34,140 bases of DNA. Source: Betaproteobacteria bacterium UBA5216 (GTDB lineage: Bacteria; Pseudomonadota; Gammaproteobacteria; Burkholderiales; SG8-41). Shown here in pieces: positions 8,997 to 16,542 of this stretch. Under the pieces are notes generated by a model. That model worked only from the letters and a program-made list of their open reading frames with translations. It was not told the origin of the DNA and made no database searches. Each line of letters opens with the position of its first letter. Positions within the stretch are counted from its first letter, which is position 1. The stretch lies in assembly GCA_002412495.1 (NCBI GenBank), contig DHVE01000113.1, forward strand, positions 16,325 to 50,464. Direction: 5' to 3'. Position numbers and translations under genes: made by a program.

Positions 8997-9599
8997 ATGA
9001 CAACAACGAGCATCACCAACACCATCCGAATTGTCAGTCCCATCGGTCAGCGCGCCGTGGAGCGCATGGCACTCGCGCGCCGGCTCGACACGCTCAACGG
9101 CAAATCGATCGGCTTTATCGACAACATCAAGCCCAACGCAGGTTTGTTTATTCAGTGTATTGAAGAAATGATCCGCGCGGATTACCCCGGCGTGAAAACG
9201 CACACGGTGCGCAAGAATTTCACTTCAAGCAAACTGATCGCCGACGAACTCGACGGCAAGGTCGAGGCGCTGGTCAACGCGTGGGGTGATTGAGGGGGCT
9301 GTACGTCGTGGTGTATCCACGACTCCGTGTATCTCGAAAAACGCGGCGTGCCGAGTTCGACGGTGGTTTCGACCGCGTTTCTCACGCATGGCCATCTGGC
9401 CGCGAAGAATCTGCAACTCGATGATCTGCCGCTGCTGGTGGTGCCGCATCCGCTCAATGATCTGACGCCCGACGAAGTGCGTGAACTCGCGCGCGCGGCA
9501 TATCCGGTGGTGATTGAACAGCTCACCGGGCAAGGCAAGCAGGCGCCGCATACGAAGGTGGACTACGTTCATCCGGCCAGCAAAAAGGTGACTGCATGA
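8997..9599 (+). CDS. UGSC-family selenoprotein with in-frame UGA (Sec99)
   Basis: Read conventionally the frame stops at TGA 9291-9293 after 98 residues, but the same frame continues without interruption to TGA 9597-9599, giving 200 residues with selenocysteine at 99. Around it the protein reads NAWGD-U-GGCTSWCIHDSVYLE, which matches the UGSC (seleno)protein family: a U/C-G-S-C redox motif followed by T-S-W and H-D. Here the third position is Gly, giving U99-G-G-C102. Sequence on both sides of the UGA fits the family, including SPIGQRAVERMALARRLDTL before it and LPLLVVPHPLNDLTPDEVRE after it. A 7-bp hairpin lies 11 bases after the UGA (see its own entry). The start is supported by AGGAGA seven bases upstream. 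The stop overlaps the next gene's ATG (ATGA), so coupling requires ribosomes to read past the UGA. The biochemical function of the family is unknown; a thiol/selenol redox role is inferred from UxxC. Confidence 0.87.
9300..9331 (+). promoter_or_regulatory. Bacterial SECIS-like hairpin after the UGA of the UGSC selenoprotein gene
   Basis: Bases 9305-9311 (GTCGTGG) pair perfectly with 9317-9323 (CCACGAC) around a five-base loop UGUAU at 9312-9316. A lower stem is possible between 9300-9304 and 9327-9331 with two G-U pairs and a three-base bulge. The loop begins 18 bases after the UGA, and the second loop base is G followed by U. This fits what is known of bacterial SECIS elements: they sit inside the coding region just after the UGA, and SelB recognises a small stem with G and U in the apical loop. 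This is a hand-drawn fold, not a computed one. Confidence 0.72.
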
Positions 9600-10705
9600 A
9601 CGCACCTCTGAATACTGCCGTGACCAACGCGCCGGTTTTTGAACTTGAAGATTCCTGGGAAGCCATCAACGACTGGTTTCTCGGGAATGACCTGACCGAT
9701 GGTCTGCCCATCGTGCCGCCCACCGAGACGCGCGTTGCCTTGATGACGGCGTATGTCGAACGCGAGCTGGGCTTCAAGGCCCATGACGTGATCGGCACGC
9801 TCGCGCCCAAGCACGGGCAAGCCACCGTGGAAAAAATCGCCGCCAATGCGGTGATGGCGGGCTGCAAGCCGGAATACATGCCAGTGATCATCGCGTGCGT
9901 CAAAGGCGTCGCCGCGCCGAAATTCAATCTGGATGCTGTGCAAACCTCCACGCACAACACCTCGCCGCTGCCCATTGTCAACGGCCCGGCGGCAAAAGCC
10001 ATTGATCTGAATTGTGGCTACAACCACACCGGTAGCCGCTGGCATGCGACCAGCACCATCGGCCGGGCGTTGCAGTTGTGCATGATCAACATCGGCGGCA
10101 CGCCGGGCTCGATCAACATCCATACGCAAGGGCACATCGCGCGTTTCGAGCATTGCATCGCGGAAAACGAAGCCGAGAATCCCTGGCAGCCGCTGCACGT
10201 CGATCGCGGCTTTGCGGCCGATAGCAGCACGGTAACGCTGATCCCCGCGTGCCCCGCCGCGATGATCGACGACAACGGCGGCAGCCAGACCGCGCAGGAT
10301 TTGCTGCGCACGCTGGCGGGGTCGATCGCCTATATCGGCAATCGCAATACCAATGGCGAAGGCCAGCCGCTGCTGATTTTGTGCCCGCAGCACGCACGGC
10401 TACTCGCCAACGGCGGCTACAGCAAACTGGACGTGAAACGCCACATCTGGGAATTCGCCCGCATACCGTTCCAAAGTATTCCGCGCGGCAATCTCACCAG
10501 CTTCAGCAAAAAACTGCTTGAGCAATTCGACGGCAAGAATCCCGGCTACGATGTGCCGATCGCCGGCAAACCCGAAGACATCGTGATCGTGGTGATGGGC
10601 GGCACCGGCACGCACAGCCTGTCGGTGCAAACACGGCTAGCATCGGAAAATGTCACGGTGCCGATACTGCGCAAGGATGGGACGGCATGGCAGCCATCTA
10701 CATAA
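9596..10705 (+). CDS. Conserved protein of unknown function, coupled partner of the UGSC selenoprotein
   Basis: This 369-residue cytosolic protein (no signal peptide or membrane helix seen) starts at ATG 9596, overlapping the selenoprotein stop by four bases, with AAGGTG as ribosome site. The N-terminus contains WFLGNDLTDGLPIVPPTE. Other conspicuous segments are GTLAPKHGQATVEKIAANAV, STHNTSPLPIVNGP (about 118-131), HTQGH (176-180), LIPACPAAMIDDNGG (about 215-229) and VVMGGTGTHSL near the C-terminus. Cysteines occur at about 90, 101, 140, 162, 187, 219 and 263. My recollection is that a similar DGLPxVPPT-type region accompanies UGSC domains in other bacteria, sometimes as a fusion, which should be checked. 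The tight overlap argues that the two proteins act together. I do not assign a function. Confidence 0.85.
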   Translation: MNAPLNTAVTNAPVFELEDSWEAINDWFLGNDLTDGLPIVPPTETRVALMTAYVERELGFKAHDVIGTLAPKHGQATVEKIAANAVMAGCKPEYMPVIIACVKGVAAPKFNLDAVQTSTHNTSPLPIVNGPAAKAIDLNCGYNHTGSRWHATSTIGRALQLCMINIGGTPGSINIHTQGHIARFEHCIAENEAENPWQPLHVDRGFAADSSTVTLIPACPAAMIDDNGGSQTAQDLLRTLAGSIAYIGNRNTNGEGQPLLILCPQHARLLANGGYSKLDVKRHIWEFARIPFQSIPRGNLTSFSKKLLEQFDGKNPGYDVPIAGKPEDIVIVVMGGTGTHSLSVQTRLASENVTVPILRKDGTAWQPST

Positions 10706-10732
10706 GTAATTGTTTATAAACCACTTAATTAC
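10702..10732. repeat. AT-rich palindromic motif upstream of Bug copy 5
   Basis: Bases 10702-10721 read ATAAGTAATTGTTTATAAAC, one mismatch from the copy at 6819-6838. The unit includes the perfect 10-base palindrome GTTTATAAAC (10712-10721) and outer arms GTAATT (10706-10711) and AATTAC (10727-10732). It fills much of the 43-base gap between the selenoprotein partner gene and the next Bug gene and is strikingly AT-rich. It could be an operator, a promoter element or a short dispersed repeat; the sequence alone does not decide. Confidence 0.65.
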
Positions 10733-10748
10733 ACAAGGCTGATACATC

Positions 10749-11810
10749 ATGCCTCGAACCACGCCCCCCACGGTCGTTCCCGCGCAGGCGGGAACCCATA
10801 ACACACGCACCACGCGTTCGGCAGACAACGGGACGTGGGTTCGCGGATTGCTTGCAGTCATGCTCGCGTTAGTGACGTGGTTCGCGTCGTTTCATGCCGC
10901 CGCACAAAAAACCGAATATCCCAATCGCCCCATCCGCATGATCGTCGGCTTCGCGCCCGGCGGCAGCACGGATCTGGTCGGGCGTCTCGTTGGCACAAAA
11001 CTGGCCGAACGTCTCGGGCAGCAAGTGGTGATCGACAACCGGCCGGGCGCGAGCGGCATCATCGCCGCCGAACTCGTCGCCAAATCACAGCCTGATGGCT
11101 ACACGCTGCTGATGGCGGGATCGTCGATCAGCATTGTCGGCAATCTCTACAAGGGCGTGACGTTCGACGTGCAGCGTGATCTCGAACCACTCGCACTGGT
11201 GGCCACTTCGCCGTATCTCATGGTCGCGCATCCGTCGCTGGGGGTAAAAACCGTGCAGGAATTGGTTGCGTACGCCAAACCGCGCCCCGGCAAAATTTCC
11301 TGGGGTGCGTCGGCGCCCGGCGCCGTGCAGCATCTGTCGGGCGAATTGTTCAAACGTCTCGCCGGCATCGACATGGTTTACATCCCCTACAAGGGCACCG
11401 GGCCGATGATGCCGGATATTCTCGGCGGACGATTACAGGTGGTGTTCGACAACGTGCTGGTGCTCACGCAACACATCAAGACCGGCGCGCTCACGGGCCT
11501 TGCCGTCACCACGGCCAAACGCACGCCGCTACTGCCGGATCTGCCGTCGTTCGCCGAATCCGGCTTTCCCGGTTTTGATACCAGCGGCTGGTTCAGCATG
11601 TATGGCGCGCCGAAAACACCGCCAGCCGTCGTCAAAAAGCTCAACACGGAAGTACTCGCGCTGCTCGGCACGGCGGATATGCGCGAACGCCTGCTTGCAC
11701 TTGGCGCAACTCCGCTGCCGGGTACCCCCGATGATCTGCGCCGCCAGCTGGGGCGCGAAGTACCGACGTGGCGCAAGGTGATTCAGGAGGCGGGATTGAA
11801 GGTGGAGTGA
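10749..11810 (+). CDS. Bug/TctC-family TTT substrate-binding protein (copy 5) with repeat-encoded N-terminal extension
   Basis: The mature protein is a typical Bug protein: YPNRPIRMIVGFAPGGSTD, VIDNRPGASGIIA, QPDGYTLLM, VAHPSLGVKTV, IPYKGTGPMMPD and a DNVLVLTQHIK segment shared with copy 9 at 24250. From ATG 10749 it has 353 residues. Residues 8-18 (roughly VVPAQAGTHN) are encoded by a dispersed palindrome at 10773-10801. The hydrophobic signal segment begins only near residue 33 and ends at AAA/Q (about 53). An AAGG ribosome-like site precedes ATG 10749. The alternative ATG at 10860 would give a normal short signal peptide but has no ribosome site, and it would lack a charged n-region. The true start is therefore uncertain. 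Confidence 0.88.
   Translation: MPRTTPPTVVPAQAGTHNTRTTRSADNGTWVRGLLAVMLALVTWFASFHAAAQKTEYPNRPIRMIVGFAPGGSTDLVGRLVGTKLAERLGQQVVIDNRPGASGIIAAELVAKSQPDGYTLLMAGSSISIVGNLYKGVTFDVQRDLEPLALVATSPYLMVAHPSLGVKTVQELVAYAKPRPGKISWGASAPGAVQHLSGELFKRLAGIDMVYIPYKGTGPMMPDILGGRLQVVFDNVLVLTQHIKTGALTGLAVTTAKRTPLLPDLPSFAESGFPGFDTSGWFSMYGAPKTPPAVVKKLNTEVLALLGTADMRERLLALGATPLPGTPDDLRRQLGREVPTWRKVIQEAGLKVE
10773..10801 (+). repeat. Dispersed palindrome, copy C (inside the Bug copy 5 reading frame)
   Basis: The core is GTTCCCGCGCAGGCGGGAAC, a perfect-ended palindrome. All 29 bases are repeated as an exact reverse complement at 11920-11948. The two copies flank Bug copy 5. Confidence 0.85.
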
Positions 11811-11860
11811 TTTTGAAAATGCGCATCACCTACCCGTGGTCCCGCGAAGGCAAGTATCCC

Positions 11861-11882
11861 CTCCCTCTGCTTGCGGGGGGAG
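11861..11882. terminator. GC-rich hairpin downstream of Bug copy 5
   Basis: Bases 11861-11870 (CTCCCTCTGC) can pair with 11873-11882 (GCGGGGGGAG) with two G-U pairs and only two unpaired bases at the tip. It lies 50 bases after the stop of Bug copy 5. No T-run follows, so intrinsic termination is doubtful. It could instead be another short interspersed palindrome. Confidence 0.35.
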
Positions 11883-11919
11883 ATAGAAGGTGGGCAACAA
11901 TGTCTCAAACGGCACTGTG

Positions 11920-11948
11920 TTATGGGTTCCCGCCTGCGCGGGAACGAC
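11920..11948 (-). repeat. Dispersed palindrome, copy D
   Basis: This is an exact 29-base reverse complement of copy C (10773-10801). It lies between Bug copies 5 and 6 and is open in the frame upstream of copy 6, encoding a spurious MGSRLRGND peptide typical of these repeats. Confidence 0.85.
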
Positions 11949-12005
11949 AGTACCGGCAATGATCGATCAGGATCACTGCGCGAATTTTTCAGTAGAGGAA
12001 ACGCG

Positions 12006-12986
12006 ATGTCGAAAATGAATGCATTAACAATATCCGTCGTGCTGGGCATTTGCGCTGCCGCGCCCCTCTCCGCCCAAGCCCAAGTCGCCGCCTACCCCGT
12101 GAAACCCATTCGCATCATCTGCCCCGCCGCGCCCGGCGGCATTTCTGATTTGCTGAGCCGCATCGCCGCGCAGCAGCTAACGCCGGTATACAACCAACAA
12201 GTGATCGTGGAAAACCGCCCCGGCTCCGGCGGGCATCTCGCGGGCGATCTGGTCGCCAAGGCCCCGCCCGACGGCTACACGCTGATACAAGCCACCATCG
12301 GCCACAACGCCGCGTATGCGATGTATTCGAAACTCACCTACGACCCTGGCCGCGATCTTCAACCCATCGTGCTGCTCGGCGAGTCGCAAGGCGTGCTGGT
12401 GGTGCACCCTTCCGTGCCCGTCAAAACCGTCAAGGAATTCGTCTCGCTCGCCAAGGCGCGTCCCGGCGAACTCAACTACGGCTCCGCCGGCGCAGGTACG
12501 GCCATACACATGGCGGCCGAGTTATTTAAATGGGTTGCCAACGTCAACCTCACACACGTTCCTTACAAGGGCAGCGCGCCTGCAATGATCGATTTGATCG
12601 GCGGAAACATCCAGGTAATGTTCGAAAACGTCGCCTCCGCCACGCCGTATGTCAAAAGCGCCAAGGTGCGCGCGCTGGGCGTCACCGGCCGCAGCCGCGC
12701 GTCGAATCTGCCCGACATCGCGCCCATCGCGGAATCGGGTCTGCCCGATTACGAAGCCGTGCCGTACTACACGATATCTACGTCCAGCAAAGTGCCCGCC
12801 GACATCGTACGCAAGCTTGCCGCTGACGTGGATACCTTTGTGAGAGCGCCGAATCTGCAACAGCGCTGGAGTGAACTTGGCATCACCCCACTGGGCGGCA
12901 CAGCAGAAGCGGCGGTCAAGCGCAATGCGGTGGAAACGGCCAAGTGGAGCAAGGTGATCAAGGTGGCGGGGATACGGGTGGATTGA
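12006..12986 (+). CDS. Bug/TctC-family TTT substrate-binding protein (copy 6)
   Basis: I start this 326-residue protein at ATG 12006, which follows AGAGGAA by five bases. The frame is open to 11871, but that extension is repeat-derived. The signal peptide MSKMNALTISVVLGICAAAP ends near AQA/Q. Landmarks are YPVKPIRIICPAAPGGISD, VENRPGSGGHLAGDLVAKAP, PPDGYTLIQ, VVHPSVPVKTVKEF and VPYKGSAPAMIDLIGGNIQV. The usual VDNRPG is VENRPG and the IVVPFAPGG-type start is IICPAAPGG. It is the last plus-strand gene of the cluster and converges on Bug copy 7. Confidence 0.92.
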   Translation: MSKMNALTISVVLGICAAAPLSAQAQVAAYPVKPIRIICPAAPGGISDLLSRIAAQQLTPVYNQQVIVENRPGSGGHLAGDLVAKAPPDGYTLIQATIGHNAAYAMYSKLTYDPGRDLQPIVLLGESQGVLVVHPSVPVKTVKEFVSLAKARPGELNYGSAGAGTAIHMAAELFKWVANVNLTHVPYKGSAPAMIDLIGGNIQVMFENVASATPYVKSAKVRALGVTGRSRASNLPDIAPIAESGLPDYEAVPYYTISTSSKVPADIVRKLAADVDTFVRAPNLQQRWSELGITPLGGTAEAAVKRNAVETAKWSKVIKVAGIRVD

Positions 12987-13039
12987 TATACCGTAGTTCG
13001 GGCCCGTCATGCATTCCGACCTACCTATGCTTAGGGAGT

Positions 13040-13057
13040 GCGGCGGCTTGCCGCCGC
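13040..13057. terminator. GC hairpin between convergent Bug genes
   Basis: Bases 13040-13046 (GCGGCGG) pair perfectly with 13051-13057 (CCGCCGC) around CTTG. It lies in the 156-base gap between convergent Bug copies 6 and 7. There is no T-run on either side, so it may be a bidirectional transcription pause or a factor-assisted terminator. Confidence 0.4.
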
Positions 13058-13142
13058 TGCAGGCATCGGAAATAGCCGTAGCGTAGTACTACAGCTGGAA
13101 CAAGCTCACGCACTCCAACCCACGTCCTTCGCAGGAACCCGT

Positions 13143-14117
13143 TCACTCAATCCGTATCCCCGCCCCCTTAATTACTTTCGCCCACTTGTCACGCTCGTTG
13201 CGTATCAACGCGTCAAACTCCGCCGGACTACCGCTCGACACGGCATCCATGCCGGCGTTGGCATAAACAGACTTTACGTCCGGCAACGCGAGTATGCGCA
13301 CGGCTTCGGCGTGAAGCTTGCGCACCACCGGCGCGGGTGTGCCCGCGGTGGTGAGCAACCCGTACCACCCCACCACCTCGAAGCCGGGCACCGCCTCACT
13401 GATGGCGGGCACATCGGGAATTGCCGGATCGCGTTTGGCAGCACTGACGCCGAGCAGTCGCAGCCGCCCGGCTTTTGCATGCGGCAACACCGGACCGGCG
13501 GCACCTATGGATAGATCAATACGCGCGGCCAGCAGATCAATCACGTATTGCGGGCTGCCCTTGTACGGCACATGCACCAGATCAATGCCCGCCAGCGACT
13601 TGAACAATTCTCCAGCCAGATGGGGCGAACTGCCGGTGCCGGGGGAGGCAAAGCGCAATTGTCCGGGTTTGGATTTCGCAAGATCCACCAACTCCTTCAC
13701 CGTTTTTACCGGCACCGCCATCGACACCACCAGCAACAAATTGTTGGTGGAAGTCAGTGTGATTGGCGCAAACGCGCGCTGACTGTCGTAGCCGGGATTT
13801 TTGATCAGACTCGGATTGACGGCGCTGGGACCGGTCGCGCCGATCAGCAGTGTGTGTCCGTCCGGCGTCGCCTTGGCGACAATCTCGGCGGCGATGCTGC
13901 CGCCCGCCCCGGCGCGGTTGTCCACCACCACTGGCTGGCCCCATGTTTCGCTCATTCTGGCCGCCAGCGGACGAGCGACAATATCGGTGGTACTGCCGGC
14001 GGAAAACGGCGTGAGGATACGCAACGGCCGCTGCGGAAAATCCGCGGCAGCCGCAGCCGTGATTGTCACCGCCATCGCACACGCGGCAACCCATCGCGCG
14101 AACGTACGACGCCTCAT
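13143..14117 (-). CDS. Bug/TctC-family TTT substrate-binding protein (copy 7)
   Basis: From ATG 14117 the protein has 324 residues with an arginine-rich n-region (MRRRTFARWVAACAMAV) and cleavage near AAA/D. A TTG at 14135, one base after the upstream stop codon, is an alternative start. Landmarks are FPQRPLRILTPFSAGSTTD, VDNRAGAGGSIAAEIVAKAT, TPDGHTLLIG, HLAGELFKSLAGIDLVHV and VPYKGSPQYVIDLLAARIDL. The usual GPAL after VPYKG is replaced by SPQYV. It is the last gene of an operon behind two CMD-like genes, so its ligand may relate to their substrate or product. Confidence 0.92.
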   Translation of the reverse strand: MRRRTFARWVAACAMAVTITAAAAADFPQRPLRILTPFSAGSTTDIVARPLAARMSETWGQPVVVDNRAGAGGSIAAEIVAKATPDGHTLLIGATGPSAVNPSLIKNPGYDSQRAFAPITLTSTNNLLLVVSMAVPVKTVKELVDLAKSKPGQLRFASPGTGSSPHLAGELFKSLAGIDLVHVPYKGSPQYVIDLLAARIDLSIGAAGPVLPHAKAGRLRLLGVSAAKRDPAIPDVPAISEAVPGFEVVGWYGLLTTAGTPAPVVRKLHAEAVRILALPDVKSVYANAGMDAVSSGSPAEFDALIRNERDKWAKVIKGAGIRIE

Positions 14118-14136
14118 CGATACCGGTAGCGTCAAC

Positions 14137-14724
14137 TTACTTCAGCACCGGCAACGGCGGCGGCACGCCACCCGCCAACGGCTGTTGCGCGACGTTCAGC
14201 ACCATCGCCAGCATGGTGTAGTAGCCATTCAGGGCAATCAGTTCCACCACGGCGCGCTCGCCAAAGGTGTCTTTGACCGCGTTGAACGTGGCATCACTCA
14301 CGTTTTTGGTGGCGTGCAGTTCGGTGCAGAATTGATAAATGATGGCTTCGTCGGCTTGCATGTTGGCGGGGTGTCTGCCGTGCCGCAGGTCTTCCGCCAC
14401 CGCCGGATTCAATCCAGCTTTCAGCGCCAGCGGATGGTGCGCCATCCACTCGACGTTGGCGTTCCATTGGCGCGCCGTGATGCAAATGGCGAATTCGTTC
14501 AGCCGCGCCGGCAGCGCGCTCTGGTAGCGCAGGTACGCGCCCACCTTCTGCGTGTGGCTCAGCAGTTCGGGGCTGCGCAACAACACGATGTTAGGGCCGG
14601 AGCCGCTCATCTTGCCGCGAGGGCCGCTGGCGAGTTCACGCGCGGCCTTGACTTGCGCTTCGGTCATTTCGCTCTCGGGTAGCGGGGCGAAGCGGGGTTT
14701 GCCGGCGTTGGTGGCAGTGTTCAT
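14137..14724 (-). CDS. Carboxymuconolactone decarboxylase (CMD)-family protein, cytosolic paralogue
   Basis: This 195-residue protein belongs to the CMD/AhpD-like helical family. The C-terminal half has ICITARQWNANVEWMAHHP, ADEAIIYQFCTELHATKNVS and LIALNGYYTMLAMVLNVAQQ, which match the many CMD-like proteins found in catabolic clusters. The CxxC peroxidase motif of true AhpD is absent, so a disulfide-reductase role is unlikely. There is no signal peptide. It is strikingly similar over its whole length to the adjacent exported protein (14792-15427). Both share ESEMTEAQ near the N-terminus and GYYTMLAMVLNVAQQPL near the C-terminus. The substrate is unknown. Confidence 0.9.
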   Translation of the reverse strand: MNTATNAGKPRFAPLPESEMTEAQVKAARELASGPRGKMSGSGPNIVLLRSPELLSHTQKVGAYLRYQSALPARLNEFAICITARQWNANVEWMAHHPLALKAGLNPAVAEDLRHGRHPANMQADEAIIYQFCTELHATKNVSDATFNAVKDTFGERAVVELIALNGYYTMLAMVLNVAQQPLAGGVPPPLPVLK

Positions 14725-14791
14725 AGGTATCCTTCGTGTGGTTGATAAGGTTAGAGTATTGGTAAACGTTTGGTATCGATAGACGCGTTCA

Positions 14792-15427
14792 TTACTTCAA
14801 TATCGCCAACGGCGGCGGCGCACCACCGGGCAAGGGCTGTTGCGCGACGTTCAGCACCATCGCCAGCATGGTGTAGTAGCCCGTCAGACCGATCAAATCG
14901 ATCACGCCGCGCTCACCAAAATTATCCGCCATGGCCTTGAAGGTGGCGTCGCTGACGTTCTTGGTTTCGTGCAACTCTTTCAAGAACTGGTAGATGATCG
15001 CTTCGTCGTCCTTCATGGCGGCGGGGCGAACGCCCCGCGCGAGATCGTCCGCCACCTCGCGGGCAAGTCCCGCCTTCAACGCCAGCGGCTGGTGTATGAA
15101 CCACTCGATCTGCGCATTCCACTGACGCGCCGTAATGATGATGGCGAATTCGTTCAACCGCAACGGCAGCGAGCTGTTGTAACGCAGATACTCGCCCACG
15201 CCTTGCGTGCGGCTCGCCAATTCAGGACTGCGCAAGAATAACGCCGTCGGACCATCCGGATTCAAGCGTCCGCGCGGGCCGCCGGCGACCTGGCTGGCAA
15301 CCTTTTTTTGCGCCTCGGTCATTTCGCTTTCGATCAGCGGCTTGAAGCGTGGCGCCGGTGTCTGCGCCTGCGCGTGCAACCCCGCAAGCGCAAGCACGCA
15401 TCCCGCGGCAATGGCAATTATTTTCAT
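14792..15427 (-). CDS. CMD-family protein with signal peptide (exported paralogue)
   Basis: From ATG 15427 (GGAGGT six bases upstream) the protein has 211 residues. It starts with a clear Sec signal peptide MKIIAIAAGCVLALAGLHAQ, probably cleaved near AQA/Q. The rest parallels the neighbouring cytosolic CMD protein: FKPLIESEMTEAQKKVASQV, IIITARQWNAQIEWFIHQPL, DDEAIIYQFLKELHETKNVS and GLTGYYTMLAMVLNVAQQPL. No CxxC motif is present. An exported CMD-fold protein beside its cytosolic twin suggests duplication followed by relocation. It is first in the operon CMD-CMD-Bug. Confidence 0.9.
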   Translation of the reverse strand: MKIIAIAAGCVLALAGLHAQAQTPAPRFKPLIESEMTEAQKKVASQVAGGPRGRLNPDGPTALFLRSPELASRTQGVGEYLRYNSSLPLRLNEFAIIITARQWNAQIEWFIHQPLALKAGLAREVADDLARGVRPAAMKDDEAIIYQFLKELHETKNVSDATFKAMADNFGERGVIDLIGLTGYYTMLAMVLNVAQQPLPGGAPPPLAILK

Positions 15428-15578
15428 GGCACACCTCCCCCATAAGTTTCGATTCATGCGGAATTATGCGCGAGGCGGACAGGGAATGCATGGCATGCGT
15501 GATTGCCAGCCAGCCGCGCCGGACGTGCTACGATGGCGGGCACATCTACATGACATCCACACGATTCAAGGAGCGGAT

Positions 15579-16502
15579 ATGAAAGCAGCTTTTTTCAGTA
15601 AACACGGCGGACCCGAGGTCATGGAATACGGTGACGTGCCCGATCCGGTGGCCGGCCCGGGACAAGTATTGATCGACGTGCATGCGGCCAGCGTCAACGG
15701 CGCCGACTGGAAGGTGCGCGCAGGCAGTTATGCGCCGCTGGAAACCTTTCCGTACATACCGGGGCGCGATTTCTCCGGTGTGGTTTGCGCGCTGGGCGCC
15801 GGCACGAAAGATTTCGCGGTGGGCGACGCGGTGTTTGGCGTGTGCGATGTCGGTCTGGAGCAGGCGTACGCCGAAAAGGTCGCCAGCAAGGCGTCGATCC
15901 TCGCACGCAAGCCCGACAGCCTGTCGCACGTGGACGCGGCGGCGCTGGCGTTGATCGGGCTGACCGCGCTGTGCTCCATCGAAGATTGTTTGCAACTGAA
16001 ATCCGGCGAAACCATTTTGATTCAGGGCGGCGCGGGCGGCGTGGCGAGTTTTGCCATCCAGGTCGCGAAGCATATCGGCGCCCGCGTGATCACCACCGCG
16101 CGCGCGGAAAATCACGCTTATCTGCGGACGCTCGGCGCGGATCAGATCATCGACTACAACGCGCAGGATTTCACCCAGGTTGTCTCCGGCTGTGACGCGG
16201 TGTTCGACACCGTGGGCGGCGATGTCACGAAACGCTCGTTTGCCGTGCTAAAGCCCGGCGGACGCGCGGCCTCCATTGCAGCAGGACAGGCGGCCCCCGT
16301 GTCGCCCCGCAGCGATGTCACCTCGCTGCGGCCGAAAGTCGGGCGTGACCGCGAGCATCTCGACCGCATCGTCGCACTGGTCAAGGCGGGCGCCGTGCGC
16401 GTGCCGGAAATTACGCTATACCAATTATCCGACGCGGCTGCGGCGCATAAGGTCAGCGAAGGACGTCACTTTCGCGGCAAGCTGGTGTTCAAGATTCGCT
16501 GA
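15579..16502 (+). CDS. NADP-dependent MDR oxidoreductase (zinc-free quinone oxidoreductase type)
   Basis: This 307-residue medium-chain dehydrogenase/reductase starts at ATG 15579 behind AAGGAG. The N-terminal GroES-like domain contains HAASVNGADWKVRAG and PGRDFSGVV. The Rossmann domain has IQGGAGGVASFAIQVAK (about 148-164). The catalytic and structural zinc-ligand cysteine clusters of alcohol dehydrogenases are missing, so it fits the NADPH:quinone-oxidoreductase/enoyl-reductase-like branch. The longer open frame from 15207 is an artefact that runs through the divergent CMD gene. It is divergent from the exported CMD gene with a 151-base gap. Confidence 0.91.
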   Translation: MKAAFFSKHGGPEVMEYGDVPDPVAGPGQVLIDVHAASVNGADWKVRAGSYAPLETFPYIPGRDFSGVVCALGAGTKDFAVGDAVFGVCDVGLEQAYAEKVASKASILARKPDSLSHVDAAALALIGLTALCSIEDCLQLKSGETILIQGGAGGVASFAIQVAKHIGARVITTARAENHAYLRTLGADQIIDYNAQDFTQVVSGCDAVFDTVGGDVTKRSFAVLKPGGRAASIAAGQAAPVSPRSDVTSLRPKVGRDREHLDRIVALVKAGAVRVPEITLYQLSDAAAAHKVSEGRHFRGKLVFKIR

Positions 16503-16542
16503 GGTTGGCTTGGGGCCGGTGCAGGCGCCCTGACGCCCGGCG

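Noticed and set aside
9327..9599. Separate ORF starting at GTG 9327 (90 residues).
   Set aside because: It is in frame with 8997-9293 and is the C-terminal half of the UGA-containing selenoprotein; it has no ribosome site of its own, and the family similarity runs across the UGA.
11871..12005. N-terminal extension of Bug copy 6.
   Set aside because: It consists of translated intergenic repeat (MGSRLRGND), and ATG 12006 has a good ribosome site and signal peptide.
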